Source: CAZCWX01 sp964502465 (GTDB lineage Bacteria; Desulfobacterota; Binatia; Bin18). Taken from it: DNA of 28,650 bases. The position numbers and the translations under genes are program-made. Shown here piece after piece: positions 6,945-14,389 of the stretch; position 1 is the stretch's first letter; each line of letters starts with the position of its first letter. The notes below the pieces were generated by a model, which did not search any database, was not told the origin of the DNA, and saw nothing but the letters and a program-made list of their open reading frames with translations. The stretch is taken from assembly GCA_964502465.1 (NCBI GenBank), contig CAZCWX010000162.1, positions 1 through 28,650 on the forward strand, in the 5' to 3' direction.

Positions 6945-8654
6945 TCAGGGCGCAGGACCTGGGGGAATGACGGAAAAGACAAGCGTAAACGTCGTTCCCT
7001 GGCCCGGCGTACTGGTGTACGAGATAGTGCCTTGATGGGCGGTCATAATTTGTTGGACAATCGCTAACCCCAGTCCCGTGCCCTCGAATTTGCTGGTAGT
7101 AAAGAGTTTAAAAATATCCATCCCTTCTGGAATGCCGATTCCTGTATCGCTGACCTCTAGGCACACCTGTTCTTCAGCTGTATATCCTCGGACCTTGAGT
7201 GTTCCTCCTTCGGGCATAGCCTCTACCGCGTTCTTGTAAAGGTTCAACAGAACCTGCTTGAGCTTTTCACTATCGGCCATCACCAGAGGTAATTCTGCCG
7301 GACTCTCTTGCTCGACACCGATTCCTTGTTCGCTATAGTGCAGCGCTTCTGTCGCCAGGCTTTCTTTTACGACAGCGACAAGGTCGGTTGGTTGCAGAGT
7401 GAGCTGCTGAGGACGGGACAGGGAGCGAAATCCCTGCAGGAGAGATCTGAGGCGGTTGATTTCGTTCTTAATATCCTGCATAGCAGCGACGAGGGTCTCA
7501 TCCACCCTGGTTGTTTGCTTGAGAAATTGCCGTTCCAATATTTGTACAGTTGTTGAGATCCCATTGAGGGGGTTACTGATTTCATGGGCAAGCTTGGCAG
7601 CCGAGGTTCCCAGAATAGCCAGTCGTTCGCCTTCCCGCAGAGCTTCCTCTATGCGCTGGCGTTCAACCATTTCCTGGCTCAGCCTGTGGTGAGCCATTTC
7701 TGCTTCCTGCGCACGGAGGCGTGCGGTCTGTGCCAGCGCAGTCATAACTGCGAGGAGGAGTGCGAGGATCATACCGGTGCCCAAGGCGATAGTGGGAAGG
7801 GAGGATTGTCCCTCGGCCAGCAATGACGGTTGTGGCCAGAGCTGCACGCGCCAAGTAATGCCATAGGGGTCGATAGTCGTCTCCTGGCTCCAATCCTTTT
7901 TATATTGCCCCTCACTGGGATCACGGCGGTAGATTTCTTCCTCATCGTCCAGTATGGCAATGCCATACTGGAGTGCGGTGTTTCTGAGGATCGAGTCAAA
8001 TAAAATCTGAAAGCGAAGGACGGCATTGAGGGTCCCTTTGAACTCTTCATCCTGGAACAGTGGTATGGAAACCGCGAACCCTTTTTGGCCTACCGTCAGG
8101 TTCATGGCGCGCGTGAAGGTGATGGTGTTTTGCAACTGAGCCGCTTCCATCGCATTCCAGTGCAGTTTTTCAATACTCTTGAAGACCGGCTCATTTCCTT
8201 CTTCCCGTACGATCCAACGCACAGCGTATGAAGGATCAACCCAGGCGATAGATTGGTATCCTGGGAATTGGCTATAGTTGAGCCTTGCCTCAAGTTGCCA
8301 CTCTTCTTGAAGAGGATCCGCCGAGCGTTCTAAACCTCTAGCTAAACGCACCAACGCAAGAATGCGCGCGTCCATGCGAGCGACAATCTCATTTTTCACG
8401 CTGGCGGCAGCGGCAATAATTGTCCGTTCGGTCTGCAAACGTCCCTGCGCAGACAAGGCGTGCCAGAGGAAGAGTGTCGCCCCGGCGACGCTAGCACCGA
8501 CGAGGAAAGGGAGCCAACGTGGCGTAAAGAAAGACGGGGCTCGGCCTTCATGCTTTGTTGCTTTCAACGTGTTCATGCTGAGGATCATCACTCCGGCTAT
8601 AATCCCTGCAGCAAAGAAGAGCACAGCACTTTCCCAGCCATGGACAAAGATCAT
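6945..8654 (-). CDS. CHASE-like membrane sensor histidine kinase (NtrB-type catalytic core)
   Basis: 569 aa. Hydrophobic segments lie at about 8-27 and 46-66, followed by an extracytoplasmic region of about 220 residues with the CHASE signature YSQFPGYQSIAWVDP (127-141) and a late FKGTLNAVLRF (205-215). A closing membrane segment is at 287-308, followed by a coiled-coil linker. The HisKA domain has H357 in KLAHEISNPLNG. The GHKL ATPase has N471/N475, DTGIGIP (503-509) and GTGLGL (525-530). No receiver or PAS domain is evident. It should sense a small ligand outside the inner membrane and phosphorylate an NtrC-type partner, plausibly the regulator at 5119, which it faces across the lipoprotein gene. 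There is no good ribosome site at the chosen ATG; M22 is an alternative but would lose the first hydrophobic segment. Confidence 0.9.
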   Translation of the reverse strand: MIFVHGWESAVLFFAAGIIAGVMILSMNTLKATKHEGRAPSFFTPRWLPFLVGASVAGATLFLWHALSAQGRLQTERTIIAAAASVKNEIVARMDARILALVRLARGLERSADPLQEEWQLEARLNYSQFPGYQSIAWVDPSYAVRWIVREEGNEPVFKSIEKLHWNAMEAAQLQNTITFTRAMNLTVGQKGFAVSIPLFQDEEFKGTLNAVLRFQILFDSILRNTALQYGIAILDDEEEIYRRDPSEGQYKKDWSQETTIDPYGITWRVQLWPQPSLLAEGQSSLPTIALGTGMILALLLAVMTALAQTARLRAQEAEMAHHRLSQEMVERQRIEEALREGERLAILGTSAAKLAHEISNPLNGISTTVQILERQFLKQTTRVDETLVAAMQDIKNEINRLRSLLQGFRSLSRPQQLTLQPTDLVAVVKESLATEALHYSEQGIGVEQESPAELPLVMADSEKLKQVLLNLYKNAVEAMPEGGTLKVRGYTAEEQVCLEVSDTGIGIPEGMDIFKLFTTSKFEGTGLGLAIVQQIMTAHQGTISYTSTPGQGTTFTLVFSVIPPGPAP

Positions 8655-8777
8655 GCCGGTCAGGTATAGGAAAAAGGGGGAAAGGTCCAGCAGAGGGGAA
8701 CAGTGGCAACCCTTTTCTTCACAGAAGTGATGAGAAAGCCCCTATCCGAATAATATGCAGGCGCGTATATTTGCTGG

Positions 8778-9470
8778 ATGTCAGACAAATCCTCTGTTCA
8801 TCCGTTTCCTTCTGCAACTGTTGTGCTTGTTCGTGAAGGAGACGGTCATCTGGAGACGCTACTCTTACGCCGCAACTCACGACTCTCATTCCATGGAGGC
8901 GCGTGGGTGTTTCCTGGGGGACGCATTGATCCAGAAGATTATGCGGGGGCGAAGGACGATGATCTCGCGGCCGCCTGTCGAGCCGCGGTGCGTGAAGCAC
9001 ATGAAGAAGCGGGATTAATCATTACACCACACGATCTCATCCCCATTGCCCATTGGACGACACCGGAAGGAAGGCCTGAACGTTACGCGACCTGGTTCTT
9101 TTTTGCGGCGGCACGCGATGGTGCCGTCCAGATCGACGGCGAAGAGATCCACGATCATCGCTGGATGCGTCCGGATCAGGCGCTCGCTGCGCAACACGCC
9201 AAGGAGATCGAGCTGCCGCCACCAACTTTTGTGACGCTGCAACAGCTTTCCCTCTATCAAAACGTGAGTGCCGCGCTTTCTGGTTTCTCGAGCCGCAGTC
9301 CTGAGATTTTCGTTCCTCGCTATACACGGGTCCCGGGTGGGAGTTGTTCGCTCTACCAAGAAGATGCCGGCTATCCAGACACTGATCTCGACCGGCCAGG
9401 CACACGTCATCGGTTGTGGATGCTCGATAGCGGCTGGCGCTACGAACGCTCATTTGAGTCTAGACTTTAG
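8778..9470 (+). CDS. Nudix hydrolase with extended, NUDT19/NudL-like box
   Basis: 230 aa. The Nudix region reads WVFPGGRIDPEDY (43-55), a short insertion, and then AVREAHEEAGL (70-80). The metal-binding REAHEE core is intact. The classic G-x5-E spacing is stretched and the first Glu of the box is replaced, as in the NUDT19/coenzyme-A diphosphatase-like subgroup. Cleavage of a nucleoside-diphosphate-linked compound such as a CoA ester is the family expectation, and the crotonase-rich surroundings are compatible with that. No Shine-Dalgarno sequence is visible before the ATG, so it may be leaderless or weakly translated. It converges with the oxidoreductase, with 25 bp between the stop codons. 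Confidence 0.85.
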   Translation: MSDKSSVHPFPSATVVLVREGDGHLETLLLRRNSRLSFHGGAWVFPGGRIDPEDYAGAKDDDLAAACRAAVREAHEEAGLIITPHDLIPIAHWTTPEGRPERYATWFFFAAARDGAVQIDGEEIHDHRWMRPDQALAAQHAKEIELPPPTFVTLQQLSLYQNVSAALSGFSSRSPEIFVPRYTRVPGGSCSLYQEDAGYPDTDLDRPGTRHRLWMLDSGWRYERSFESRL

Positions 9471-9495
9471 CCCTCCAGGCCCTAGACAGTTCGAA

Positions 9496-10473
9496 TTAGA
9501 CTTCGAGAATAATTTTCCCAAAGTTGCGATTCTCTTCCATATAGCGATGGGCATCGCTTGCCTGGGCAAGGGGAAAGACGCGATCGACGATCGGCTTAAT
9601 ACGGCCAGCGGCGAGGAGTGGCAACCAGTGCGTACGGAAACGCTGAGTGATAGCGATCTTGTCGGCAAGCGGTCGGCTACGCAACACAGATCCGAACACC
9701 TGTAAGCGCCTAGTCATGAGTAATCCCAGGTTTGCTTCAACCTTTACCCCACCCATCAGACCAACGAGTACCAACCGTCCTCCAGTCTTGAGGCAACGCA
9801 GATTGCGCTCCCAGTAGGCTGCACCGATAAAGTCTTCGATCAGATCGACACCCTGGCCATTGGTAGCTTCCTTAACCCAGTCAGCAAAGTCCTGCTCCTT
9901 GTAATTGCATCCTGCTGCGGCTCCGAGTTCGATACAACGCTGAATCTTCTCAGGCGAACCAGCGGTGACGAGGATGCGCGCGCCGGTCTCGCAAGCCATC
10001 TGGATACCAGCAGTGCCAACCCCACTCGCCGCAGCATGGATCAAGACCGTTTCTTTCTCTTTCAATTGACCAAGAGTAAATAAGGTCTCCTGTGCGGTAA
10101 AAAATACCTCTGGGACTGCGGCAGCCTGGGCAAAGCTCCATCCTGCAGGGATCGGCATTGCCGTGCGCGCGTCGATCACCGCCTTTTCGGCGTATCCACC
10201 TCCACCAACCAGGCCAAAGATACGGTCTCCAGGTGCGACATCTTGAACTGCCGCGCCAACGGCCTCGACCTCGCCCGCAAGCTCCAGCCCAAGAATGTCA
10301 GACTCACCGGGAGGAGGAGGGTATTGACCCATACGTTGTAATGTATCCGCACGATTAAGCGCAGTAGCACAGACCCGCACGAGAACCTGTGCTGGCGTAG
10401 GGACTGGATCTGGTACTTCGGTCAGTCGGAGCACTTCCGACCCACCAGGAGCAGCAAAAGTAATCGCTTTCAT
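9496..10473 (-). CDS. NAD(P)H quinone oxidoreductase, PIG3/zeta-crystallin type (MDR superfamily)
   Basis: 325 aa. The GroES-like N-terminal half has ALNRADTLQRMGQYPPPPG (about 38-56) and GLELAGEVEAVG; the latter replaces the zinc-ligand segment of alcohol dehydrogenases. The Rossmann half carries VLIHAAASGVGTAGIQMA, the NADPH-binding AASGVG loop of quinone reductases. The C-terminus, FPLAQASDAHRYMEENRNFG, is typical of the PIG3 group. No zinc ligands are apparent. It likely reduces quinones or enones with NADPH in the cytosol. The start has a GGAGGAACT site. It follows the PaaG-like gene on the same strand, but 142 bp of palindromic repeats lie between, so cotranscription is uncertain. Confidence 0.93.
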   Translation of the reverse strand: MKAITFAAPGGSEVLRLTEVPDPVPTPAQVLVRVCATALNRADTLQRMGQYPPPPGESDILGLELAGEVEAVGAAVQDVAPGDRIFGLVGGGGYAEKAVIDARTAMPIPAGWSFAQAAAVPEVFFTAQETLFTLGQLKEKETVLIHAAASGVGTAGIQMACETGARILVTAGSPEKIQRCIELGAAAGCNYKEQDFADWVKEATNGQGVDLIEDFIGAAYWERNLRCLKTGGRLVLVGLMGGVKVEANLGLLMTRRLQVFGSVLRSRPLADKIAITQRFRTHWLPLLAAGRIKPIVDRVFPLAQASDAHRYMEENRNFGKIILEV

Positions 10474-10506
10474 AGTTCCTCCACATTTAGGCTACAGACG
10501 ACCTGT

Positions 10507-10594
10507 GGTCACCCTTCGACATGCTCAGGGTGACCGGGTAGAACGCGAAACTTCGCACGAAAACCGTTCGTGCTGAGCTTGTCGAAGCATGAAC
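10507..10594. repeat. pair of related inverted repeats (dispersed RPT-like elements)
   Basis: Element A is GGTCACCCT (10507-10515), an 11-nt loop, and AGGGTGACC (10527-10535), a perfect 9-bp stem. Element B is GTTCGTGCT (10566-10574), an 11-nt loop, and AGCATGAAC (10586-10594), one mismatch. The loop of B (GAGCTTGTCGA) is almost the reverse complement of the loop of A (TCGACATGCTC), so the two are inverted copies of one kind of element. They fill the gap between two co-directional genes. Confidence 0.75.
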
Positions 10595-10615
10595 GCAAAT
10601 CTGCTCGGCCCTCTT

Positions 10616-11407
10616 TTATTTTCCAGTAAAAATCGGCTTGCGTTTCGCGATAAACGCACTAGTCCCTTCGGCAAAATCCGGCGACGAACCGGAAATGGTA
10701 ATCAACCGCGCTTCATTGTGAAGATGGTCTTGCAGCGAACTGCCGAGACTCTGATTGAGTAATTGTTTGGTGCGACCGAAAGCGCCAGTCGGTCCTTGGG
10801 CTAACTCAGTTGCCAAGGCCATCGCTTCATCCATGACTTTCTCTGGTGGCACGACAGCATTCACCAGACCCAGACTCAGAGCTTCATCGGCTGACACCGG
10901 TTTGTTGCGTAAAAAGAGCTCAGTCGCTCGACCAATGCCAATGAACCGCGGGAGGAAAAACGACGAACTCGAGTCTGGACTGGCGCCGATGGCGAGGAAA
11001 GCGGTATGCAGGGAAACCTTTGGGGAGGCAATACGGAAGTCGCAAGCCAGAGCCAAACCAAGGCCGCCGCCGGCCACCGCGCCGTTCAGTGCGGCAACGA
11101 CGGGTTTTGGCATTTCCCGCATGGCAATGAGGGCACCGTGAAAAATCGGCAGTAATGTCTCAAAGCTCGCAATAGCCCGTCCCGCTTCTCTTTCGGCAGT
11201 TAGGAACTTGAGATCTCCTCCTGCACAGAACGCATTGCCACTGCCAGTGAGGACAATCGCGCGTATCGCCTCGTCTTCCCAGCATTCTGTCAGTGCTTGC
11301 CGAAAATCTGTGGAGATCTCGATGTTAATGACGTTATATTGGGCTGGACGATTGAGAATCATCACTGCGACGTTTCCCTCGCGTTTCCAGTACACGGCTT
11401 TTTCCAT
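10616..11407 (-). CDS. enoyl-CoA isomerase/hydratase, PaaG-like crotonase
   Basis: 263 aa. Crotonase motifs are NRPAQYNVI, AFCAGGDLKF (59-68), NGAVAGGGLGLALACDF (108-124) and ASPDSSSSFFLPRFIGIGRA (about 142-161), with the C-terminal tail EGTSAFIAKRKPIFTGK. Neither hydratase glutamate is present (G and F/A at those places). D145 in the SPD segment aligns with the Asp of the GLIPD motif in PaaG-type isomerases, and the tail also resembles PaaG. It is therefore more likely a delta-isomerase or ring-opening-type crotonase than a hydratase. The SDSSSS stretch replaces the usual DSGGT. A strong AAAGGAGAA site precedes the ATG. With the downstream oxidoreductase it suggests acyl-CoA or aromatic-CoA metabolism. 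Confidence 0.9.
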   Translation of the reverse strand: MEKAVYWKREGNVAVMILNRPAQYNVINIEISTDFRQALTECWEDEAIRAIVLTGSGNAFCAGGDLKFLTAEREAGRAIASFETLLPIFHGALIAMREMPKPVVAALNGAVAGGGLGLALACDFRIASPKVSLHTAFLAIGASPDSSSSFFLPRFIGIGRATELFLRNKPVSADEALSLGLVNAVVPPEKVMDEAMALATELAQGPTGAFGRTKQLLNQSLGSSLQDHLHNEARLITISGSSPDFAEGTSAFIAKRKPIFTGK

Positions 11408-11562
11408 AGCAGTTCTCCTTTTTCACCCTCTGTGTTTTGCAATCCATAGTCCGAGATGAGCTGGTTTCTCCCATAGCAAATCAGAGGGAGGAAAAGGAAG
11501 GGTAGTGATTGACTCCATACCTGGGCAGCGGTACTTCTCTCTGGGAAAGAAAGGAGTACACA

Positions 11563-12012
11563 ATGGCAGTAAAACAGATTACTCCTCCGCAGGCACAGGA
11601 GATATTGGAGAAAGACTCTACGGTTCTTTACCTTGATGTCCGTACGGTTCCAGAATTTACGGCGGGCCATCCACAAAAGGCTATCAATGTTCCCGTGATC
11701 TTTTTTGACCAGGCACGGCAACCGGCACCAAATCCAGATTTTCTTGCGGTTGTCGAAGCGAATATTGCCAAAGATGCCCAGATCATTGTTGGCTGCCAGG
11801 CTGGGATGCGCTCGCAGCGGGCAGCAGAGATCTTGACTCAGGCTGGTTACACAATCGTGTCGAACATGCAAGGCGGATTTGGTGGAGCGCGGGATCAGAC
11901 GGGTCGTGTCGTGACGCCCGGTTGGCATGAATCGGGCCTGCCAGTGAGCACTGACAATGGCGAGGGCGTGAGCTATACGTCACTGGCAGCGAAGGCTGGG
12001 GTCAAGGCGTGA
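11563..12012 (+). CDS. single-domain rhodanese-like sulfurtransferase
   Basis: 149 aa from the ATG at 11563, which has a GAAAGGAGT site; the frame opens earlier but without one. Rhodanese motifs are YLDVRTVPEF (23-32), GHPQKAINVP (35-44) and the active-site loop C78-QAGMRS (78-84), flanked by IIVG and AAEIL. The tail GGFGGARDQTGR...GWHESGLPVS is the usual closing helix and loop. The catalytic Cys with a CxxGxRS loop supports sulfane sulfur transfer or thiosulfate/persulfide handling in the cytoplasm. A C-terminal extension of about 25 residues shows no recognised motif. It stands alone next to the decayed toxin-antitoxin island. Confidence 0.92.
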   Translation: MAVKQITPPQAQEILEKDSTVLYLDVRTVPEFTAGHPQKAINVPVIFFDQARQPAPNPDFLAVVEANIAKDAQIIVGCQAGMRSQRAAEILTQAGYTIVSNMQGGFGGARDQTGRVVTPGWHESGLPVSTDNGEGVSYTSLAAKAGVKA

Positions 12013-12110
12013 GCTCTCGTTCCGGGAAAACGGCAGGGGAGAGACGGTCTGTTCAAACGGTTTACCCTCAAACGGGTCTTTGTGAAGATGAGGAAACCGC
12101 CCGAAACGTA

Positions 12111-12296
12111 CTACTCAGGCGATGCTAGTAAAGGCAGTTGTCCCAGGGCATGTTTGATGGCGATCTCCCAGATACACACCGCGCTCAGGTAGACATCATT
12201 TTCCACCTCGGCAAACACCGCCCATGCACGATTGGACAGGGTCGGCTCGTCGGTGACAAGCCAGAAAAAGGTGCACGTGTCCAGCAGAATCCTCAC
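12111..12296 (-). pseudogene. truncated VapC-type PIN-domain toxin
   Basis: 61 codons from a GTG at 12296 that overlaps the antitoxin stop in a GTGA junction. The translation MRILLDTCTFFWLVTDEPTL and YLSAVCIWEIAIKHALGQL is the N-terminal half of a PIN toxin, with the first catalytic Asp (D6) and the Glu of IWEIAIK in place. Intact relatives are about 125-130 aa and carry two further acidic residues in the second half. Here TAG arrives after SPE. The frame beyond it (YVSGGFLIF...) shows no convincing PIN C-terminus before the rhodanese gene. It should lack the complete metal site and is best read as an inactive remnant. Confidence 0.75.
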
Positions 12297-12400
12297 GTCT
12301 TCTCCCCCGCAAAAGCCGCGAGCAACTTGTCCGGCGGGGGCTCAAAAAACTCGGGAGGGATGGTGAATTCTCCCTCTCCCTTGACCAGCCCAATAACCAA
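12293..12400 (-). pseudogene. 5'-truncated antitoxin remnant (Phd/YefM or AbrB-type tail)
   Basis: About 35 codons upstream of, and overlapping, the VapC start read LVIGLVKGEGEFTIPPEFFE and then PPPDKLLAAFAGEKT, ending TGA. This matches the C-terminal toxin-neutralising tail common in VapC partners: short, acidic, with a (D/E)-P-L/P-x-(E/D) and L-A-F pattern. The frame has no start codon or DNA-binding domain before an upstream TAA, so the N-terminal two-thirds is missing. Homology fades just before the palindrome at 12406 and the intron-like domains, which mark the break. Confidence 0.6.
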
Positions 12401-12411
12401 TGGTGCTAGTG

Positions 12412-12476
12412 ATACTAGGGAGGCCGCCCTCCCCGGCCTCCATACCACCGAGCAGGCGGGTCCGCACGCGGCGGTT
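12412..12476 (-). mobile_element. group II intron 3'-end remnant (domains V and VI)
   Basis: Read on the minus strand, 12476 to 12443 is a 34-nt hairpin. Its lower stem pairs ACCGCCG with CGGTGGT (one G-U), with GTGCGG and CCGC in the upper stem. This is the length and layout of catalytic domain V and close to the CCGCCGTGTGCGG...CGGTGGT form I recall from bacterial group II introns. After a 2-nt linker comes a perfect hairpin, GGAGGCCG (12441-12434), a 7-nt loop and CGGCCTCC (12426-12419). CCTAGTAT follows, suiting domain VI with its branch-point A and 3' end. No upstream domains or maturase are visible, so only the 3' end survives. The antitoxin fragment begins immediately beyond it. Confidence 0.55.
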
Positions 12477-12534
12477 TAGGTACGCAGTTCCCGGTGATTG
12501 CTCCTGCGCGTTAGCTGTGTTTGGAGGAACCACG

Positions 12535-12816
12535 ATGCCCCTCGTAGACCCGGAAACATTCGATGGCAAGGCAGTGGCGTTGGTCTACATTGCCGGTCGG
12601 CTGAGTGAAGGGAAACGCGTGGAGCACGTCTTGTCGGACCACGCCATCGCCTACTCGGTCGACAGCGTACCGTTTCAACGCTATCTACTCGGCATCCTGC
12701 CAGTAGAGTACGAAGGCGTGGGCTTCTACGTCCTGTCTGGTCAGGCCGATTTTTGCCGTCGTGTGCTGCGCGAGGCCGGCCTAGTACAGGGCCTCGTGGA
12801 GGAAGACCGTGGCTGA
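12535..12816 (+). CDS. small hypothetical protein (possibly DUF2007-like)
   Basis: 93 aa from the ATG at 12535, behind TTGGAGGAACC. Sequence such as VALVYIAGRLSEGKRVEHVL (14-33), IAYSVDSVPF and GVGFYVLSGQADFCRRVLRE has the alternating beta-alpha-beta pattern of small signal-transducing-type (DUF2007) domains. In those, a helix precedes 'gIpy-V' and a closing 'V---qa---r-LL' helix follows. No catalytic motif is seen and the assignment is tentative. It reads away from the intron relic and overlaps by 8 nt a GTG-started remnant, suggesting it was once first in a two-gene unit. Function unknown. Confidence 0.55.
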   Translation: MPLVDPETFDGKAVALVYIAGRLSEGKRVEHVLSDHAIAYSVDSVPFQRYLLGILPVEYEGVGFYVLSGQADFCRRVLREAGLVQGLVEEDRG

Positions 12817-12871
12817 GGCCCTGCTCATCCTCCGGCTTCAGGCGGAGATCGACCACGATGTTGCCATCTGA
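12809..12871 (+). pseudogene. 20-codon remnant overlapping the hypothetical gene
   Basis: A GTG inside the end of the previous gene opens VAEALLILRLQAEIDHDVAI and then hits TGA. The sequence looks like the amphipathic N-terminus of a helical protein, and the 8-nt overlap is typical of coupled operon genes. No continuation was found in the other frames before the regulator gene on the opposite strand. It may be the stump of a lost partner gene, or chance. Confidence 0.3.
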
Positions 12872-12997
12872 GCTATAGGACGGGACGTTTTAGCTGGCGC
12901 CGCTGACCGTCGCGTCTGAGGTCACGCAAGATGCCGCTACTGCTAAATGGTTAGATTAGGCATAGCGCAGATCACCCTTTGTGCATTCCCGTGGTCA

Positions 12998-14371
12998 TTA
13001 TTCCCTCTTGCCGTACTCTTCTAGTTTGCGATATAGCGTCTTGCGATCAATATCCAAGAGTTCCGCTGCTTCTTTCTTTCTGCCTTCAGTCACTTCAAGA
13101 GCCAGTAAAATGTACGCACGCTCAATGTCGGCAAGCGAACGACGGCGTAAGAGAGCGTCGTGTAAATCGGCAACTGGCGATTTGTTTGTTGTTAGATGCG
13201 GCGACAGATCGGGTGGGGTAATTTCTTCGCCACGACACAGCACCAACGCACGTTCAACAGTATTTTCCACTTCTCTGACATTACCTGGCCACGGGTAGTT
13301 GAGGAGAATGCGCAGCGCTTCATCCGAGAGGCGTCGGACCTGAGCCGATTGGGAGGAACGCTCGATAAAGTGCTGAATCAGTAAGGGAAGATCCTCTGGT
13401 CGTTCACGCAGAGGGGGCAAGTGGATGTCAACCACGTTGAGCCGGTAGAAGAGGTCCTGGCGAAAGTCCCCTGTGACAACGGCACGGCGAAGGTCGCGAT
13501 TGGTGGCTGCGATAATACGCACGTCAACTTTTTCTCCTTTGGTAGAACCAAGTGGACGCACTTCCTTATCTTCAATGACACGCAAGAGTTTCGTTTGCAG
13601 CAGCAAGGGCAGTTCGCCCACTTCATCGAGGAAGAGCGTTCCACCGTGTGCCTCAACGAACAAGCCTTTTTTGTCTTTGCGCGCATCCGTAAACGCGCCT
13701 TGCAGGTAGCCAAACAGCTCACTCTCGAGAAGCTGCTCGGGAATCGCCGCGCAGTTGACTGGGACAAACGGTGCTTGTTTCCGGTTGCTTTGGTAGTGCA
13801 GGGTACGCGCCAAGAGATCTTTGCCAGTCCCACTCTCACCAGTGAGCAAAATGTTAACTTGACTATCTTTGACGCGATCAATCAAATCGAATACCCGCTG
13901 CATTGCCGCGCTTTTGCCAATCACGCGGTCAAAGTGGTAATGCGTCTCAACTTCCCGTTGTAACCGCTGAATCTCCGTACGGAGGTGTTTTTCCTCAAGC
14001 GCCCGTTCGACGAGCAGGAGCAGGTCGGCATTCTTGAAAGGTTTAGTCAAATAGTAAAAAGCGCCTAAACGCATCGCTTCCACTGCACTCTCAATCGTCC
14101 CGAATGCGGTAATCATCACCACCGCAAGACCAGGGTCTCGCTGCTTGGCGGTGCGTAACACATCCATCCCCTTCATTCCATCCATGACTAGATCAGTGAG
14201 CAAGAGATCAGGGCTACTCTTCTCAAGCGCCGCAAGTGCAGCCGGTCCATTCTGGTACGACTCGGCTACATAGTCTTCATCTTTGAGCAAATCAACGAGA
14301 AAGGCACCCATCTCACGATCGTCATCAAGCACGACGATACGTGCCCGGCCTAGGCGTTCTGTAACAGACAT
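12998..14371 (-). CDS. NtrC-family response regulator with GAFTDA loop
   Basis: 457 aa. The receiver (about 11-125) has D16-D18, phosphoacceptor D60 in LLLTDLVMDG and K110 in LTKP. The AAA+ domain has Walker A GESGTGKD (178-185), Walker B LDE (248-250) and GNVREVENTVERA (363-375). A Fis-type HTH occupies about 415-455 (KKEAAELLDIDRKTLYRKL). The sigma-54-contact loop is GAFTDA (225-230) rather than GAFTGA. I believe this variant occurs among related regulators, so activity is still likely, but loop contacts could differ. It starts 18 bp after the kinase stop, so the two form an operon and almost certainly a phosphorelay pair. Candidate targets are the small membrane genes at 16053-16746 and the operon itself. 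Confidence 0.93.
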   Translation of the reverse strand: MSVTERLGRARIVVLDDDREMGAFLVDLLKDEDYVAESYQNGPAALAALEKSSPDLLLTDLVMDGMKGMDVLRTAKQRDPGLAVVMITAFGTIESAVEAMRLGAFYYLTKPFKNADLLLLVERALEEKHLRTEIQRLQREVETHYHFDRVIGKSAAMQRVFDLIDRVKDSQVNILLTGESGTGKDLLARTLHYQSNRKQAPFVPVNCAAIPEQLLESELFGYLQGAFTDARKDKKGLFVEAHGGTLFLDEVGELPLLLQTKLLRVIEDKEVRPLGSTKGEKVDVRIIAATNRDLRRAVVTGDFRQDLFYRLNVVDIHLPPLRERPEDLPLLIQHFIERSSQSAQVRRLSDEALRILLNYPWPGNVREVENTVERALVLCRGEEITPPDLSPHLTTNKSPVADLHDALLRRRSLADIERAYILLALEVTEGRKKEAAELLDIDRKTLYRKLEEYGKRE

Positions 14372-14389
14372 AGCAATTTTTCTCTTGTT

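Larger units (their letters stand above)
12013..12534. other. 522-bp decayed accessory region
   Basis: No intact gene was identified. Reading the minus strand from the right, it holds group II intron domains V-VI (12412-12476), the tail of an antitoxin gene (to 12293) and a cut-down VapC (to 12111). A short palindrome, CTAGT-GAT-ACTAG (12406-12418), lies at the junction. Near 12053-12075 the octamer TCAAACGG is repeated directly with 15-bp spacing. The stretch looks like relic DNA from several events. Confidence 0.6.

Noticed and set aside
6838..7035. 65-aa open frame on the plus strand
   Set aside because: It runs into the 3' end of the histidine kinase on the other strand, has no recognisable motif, and looks like a chance frame.
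11508..11540. TTGACT as a -35 box for the rhodanese gene
   Set aside because: At 16-18 bp spacing only TACTTC-like sequence is found, a poor -10.
12476..12856. 126-aa minus-strand frame as an intron maturase end
   Set aside because: The translation is Arg/Pro-rich with no reverse-transcriptase or maturase motif, and it opposes a better-supported plus-strand gene.
13421..13963. 180-aa open frame on the plus strand
   Set aside because: It is antisense to the AAA+ domain of the response regulator, whose motifs are unmistakable.
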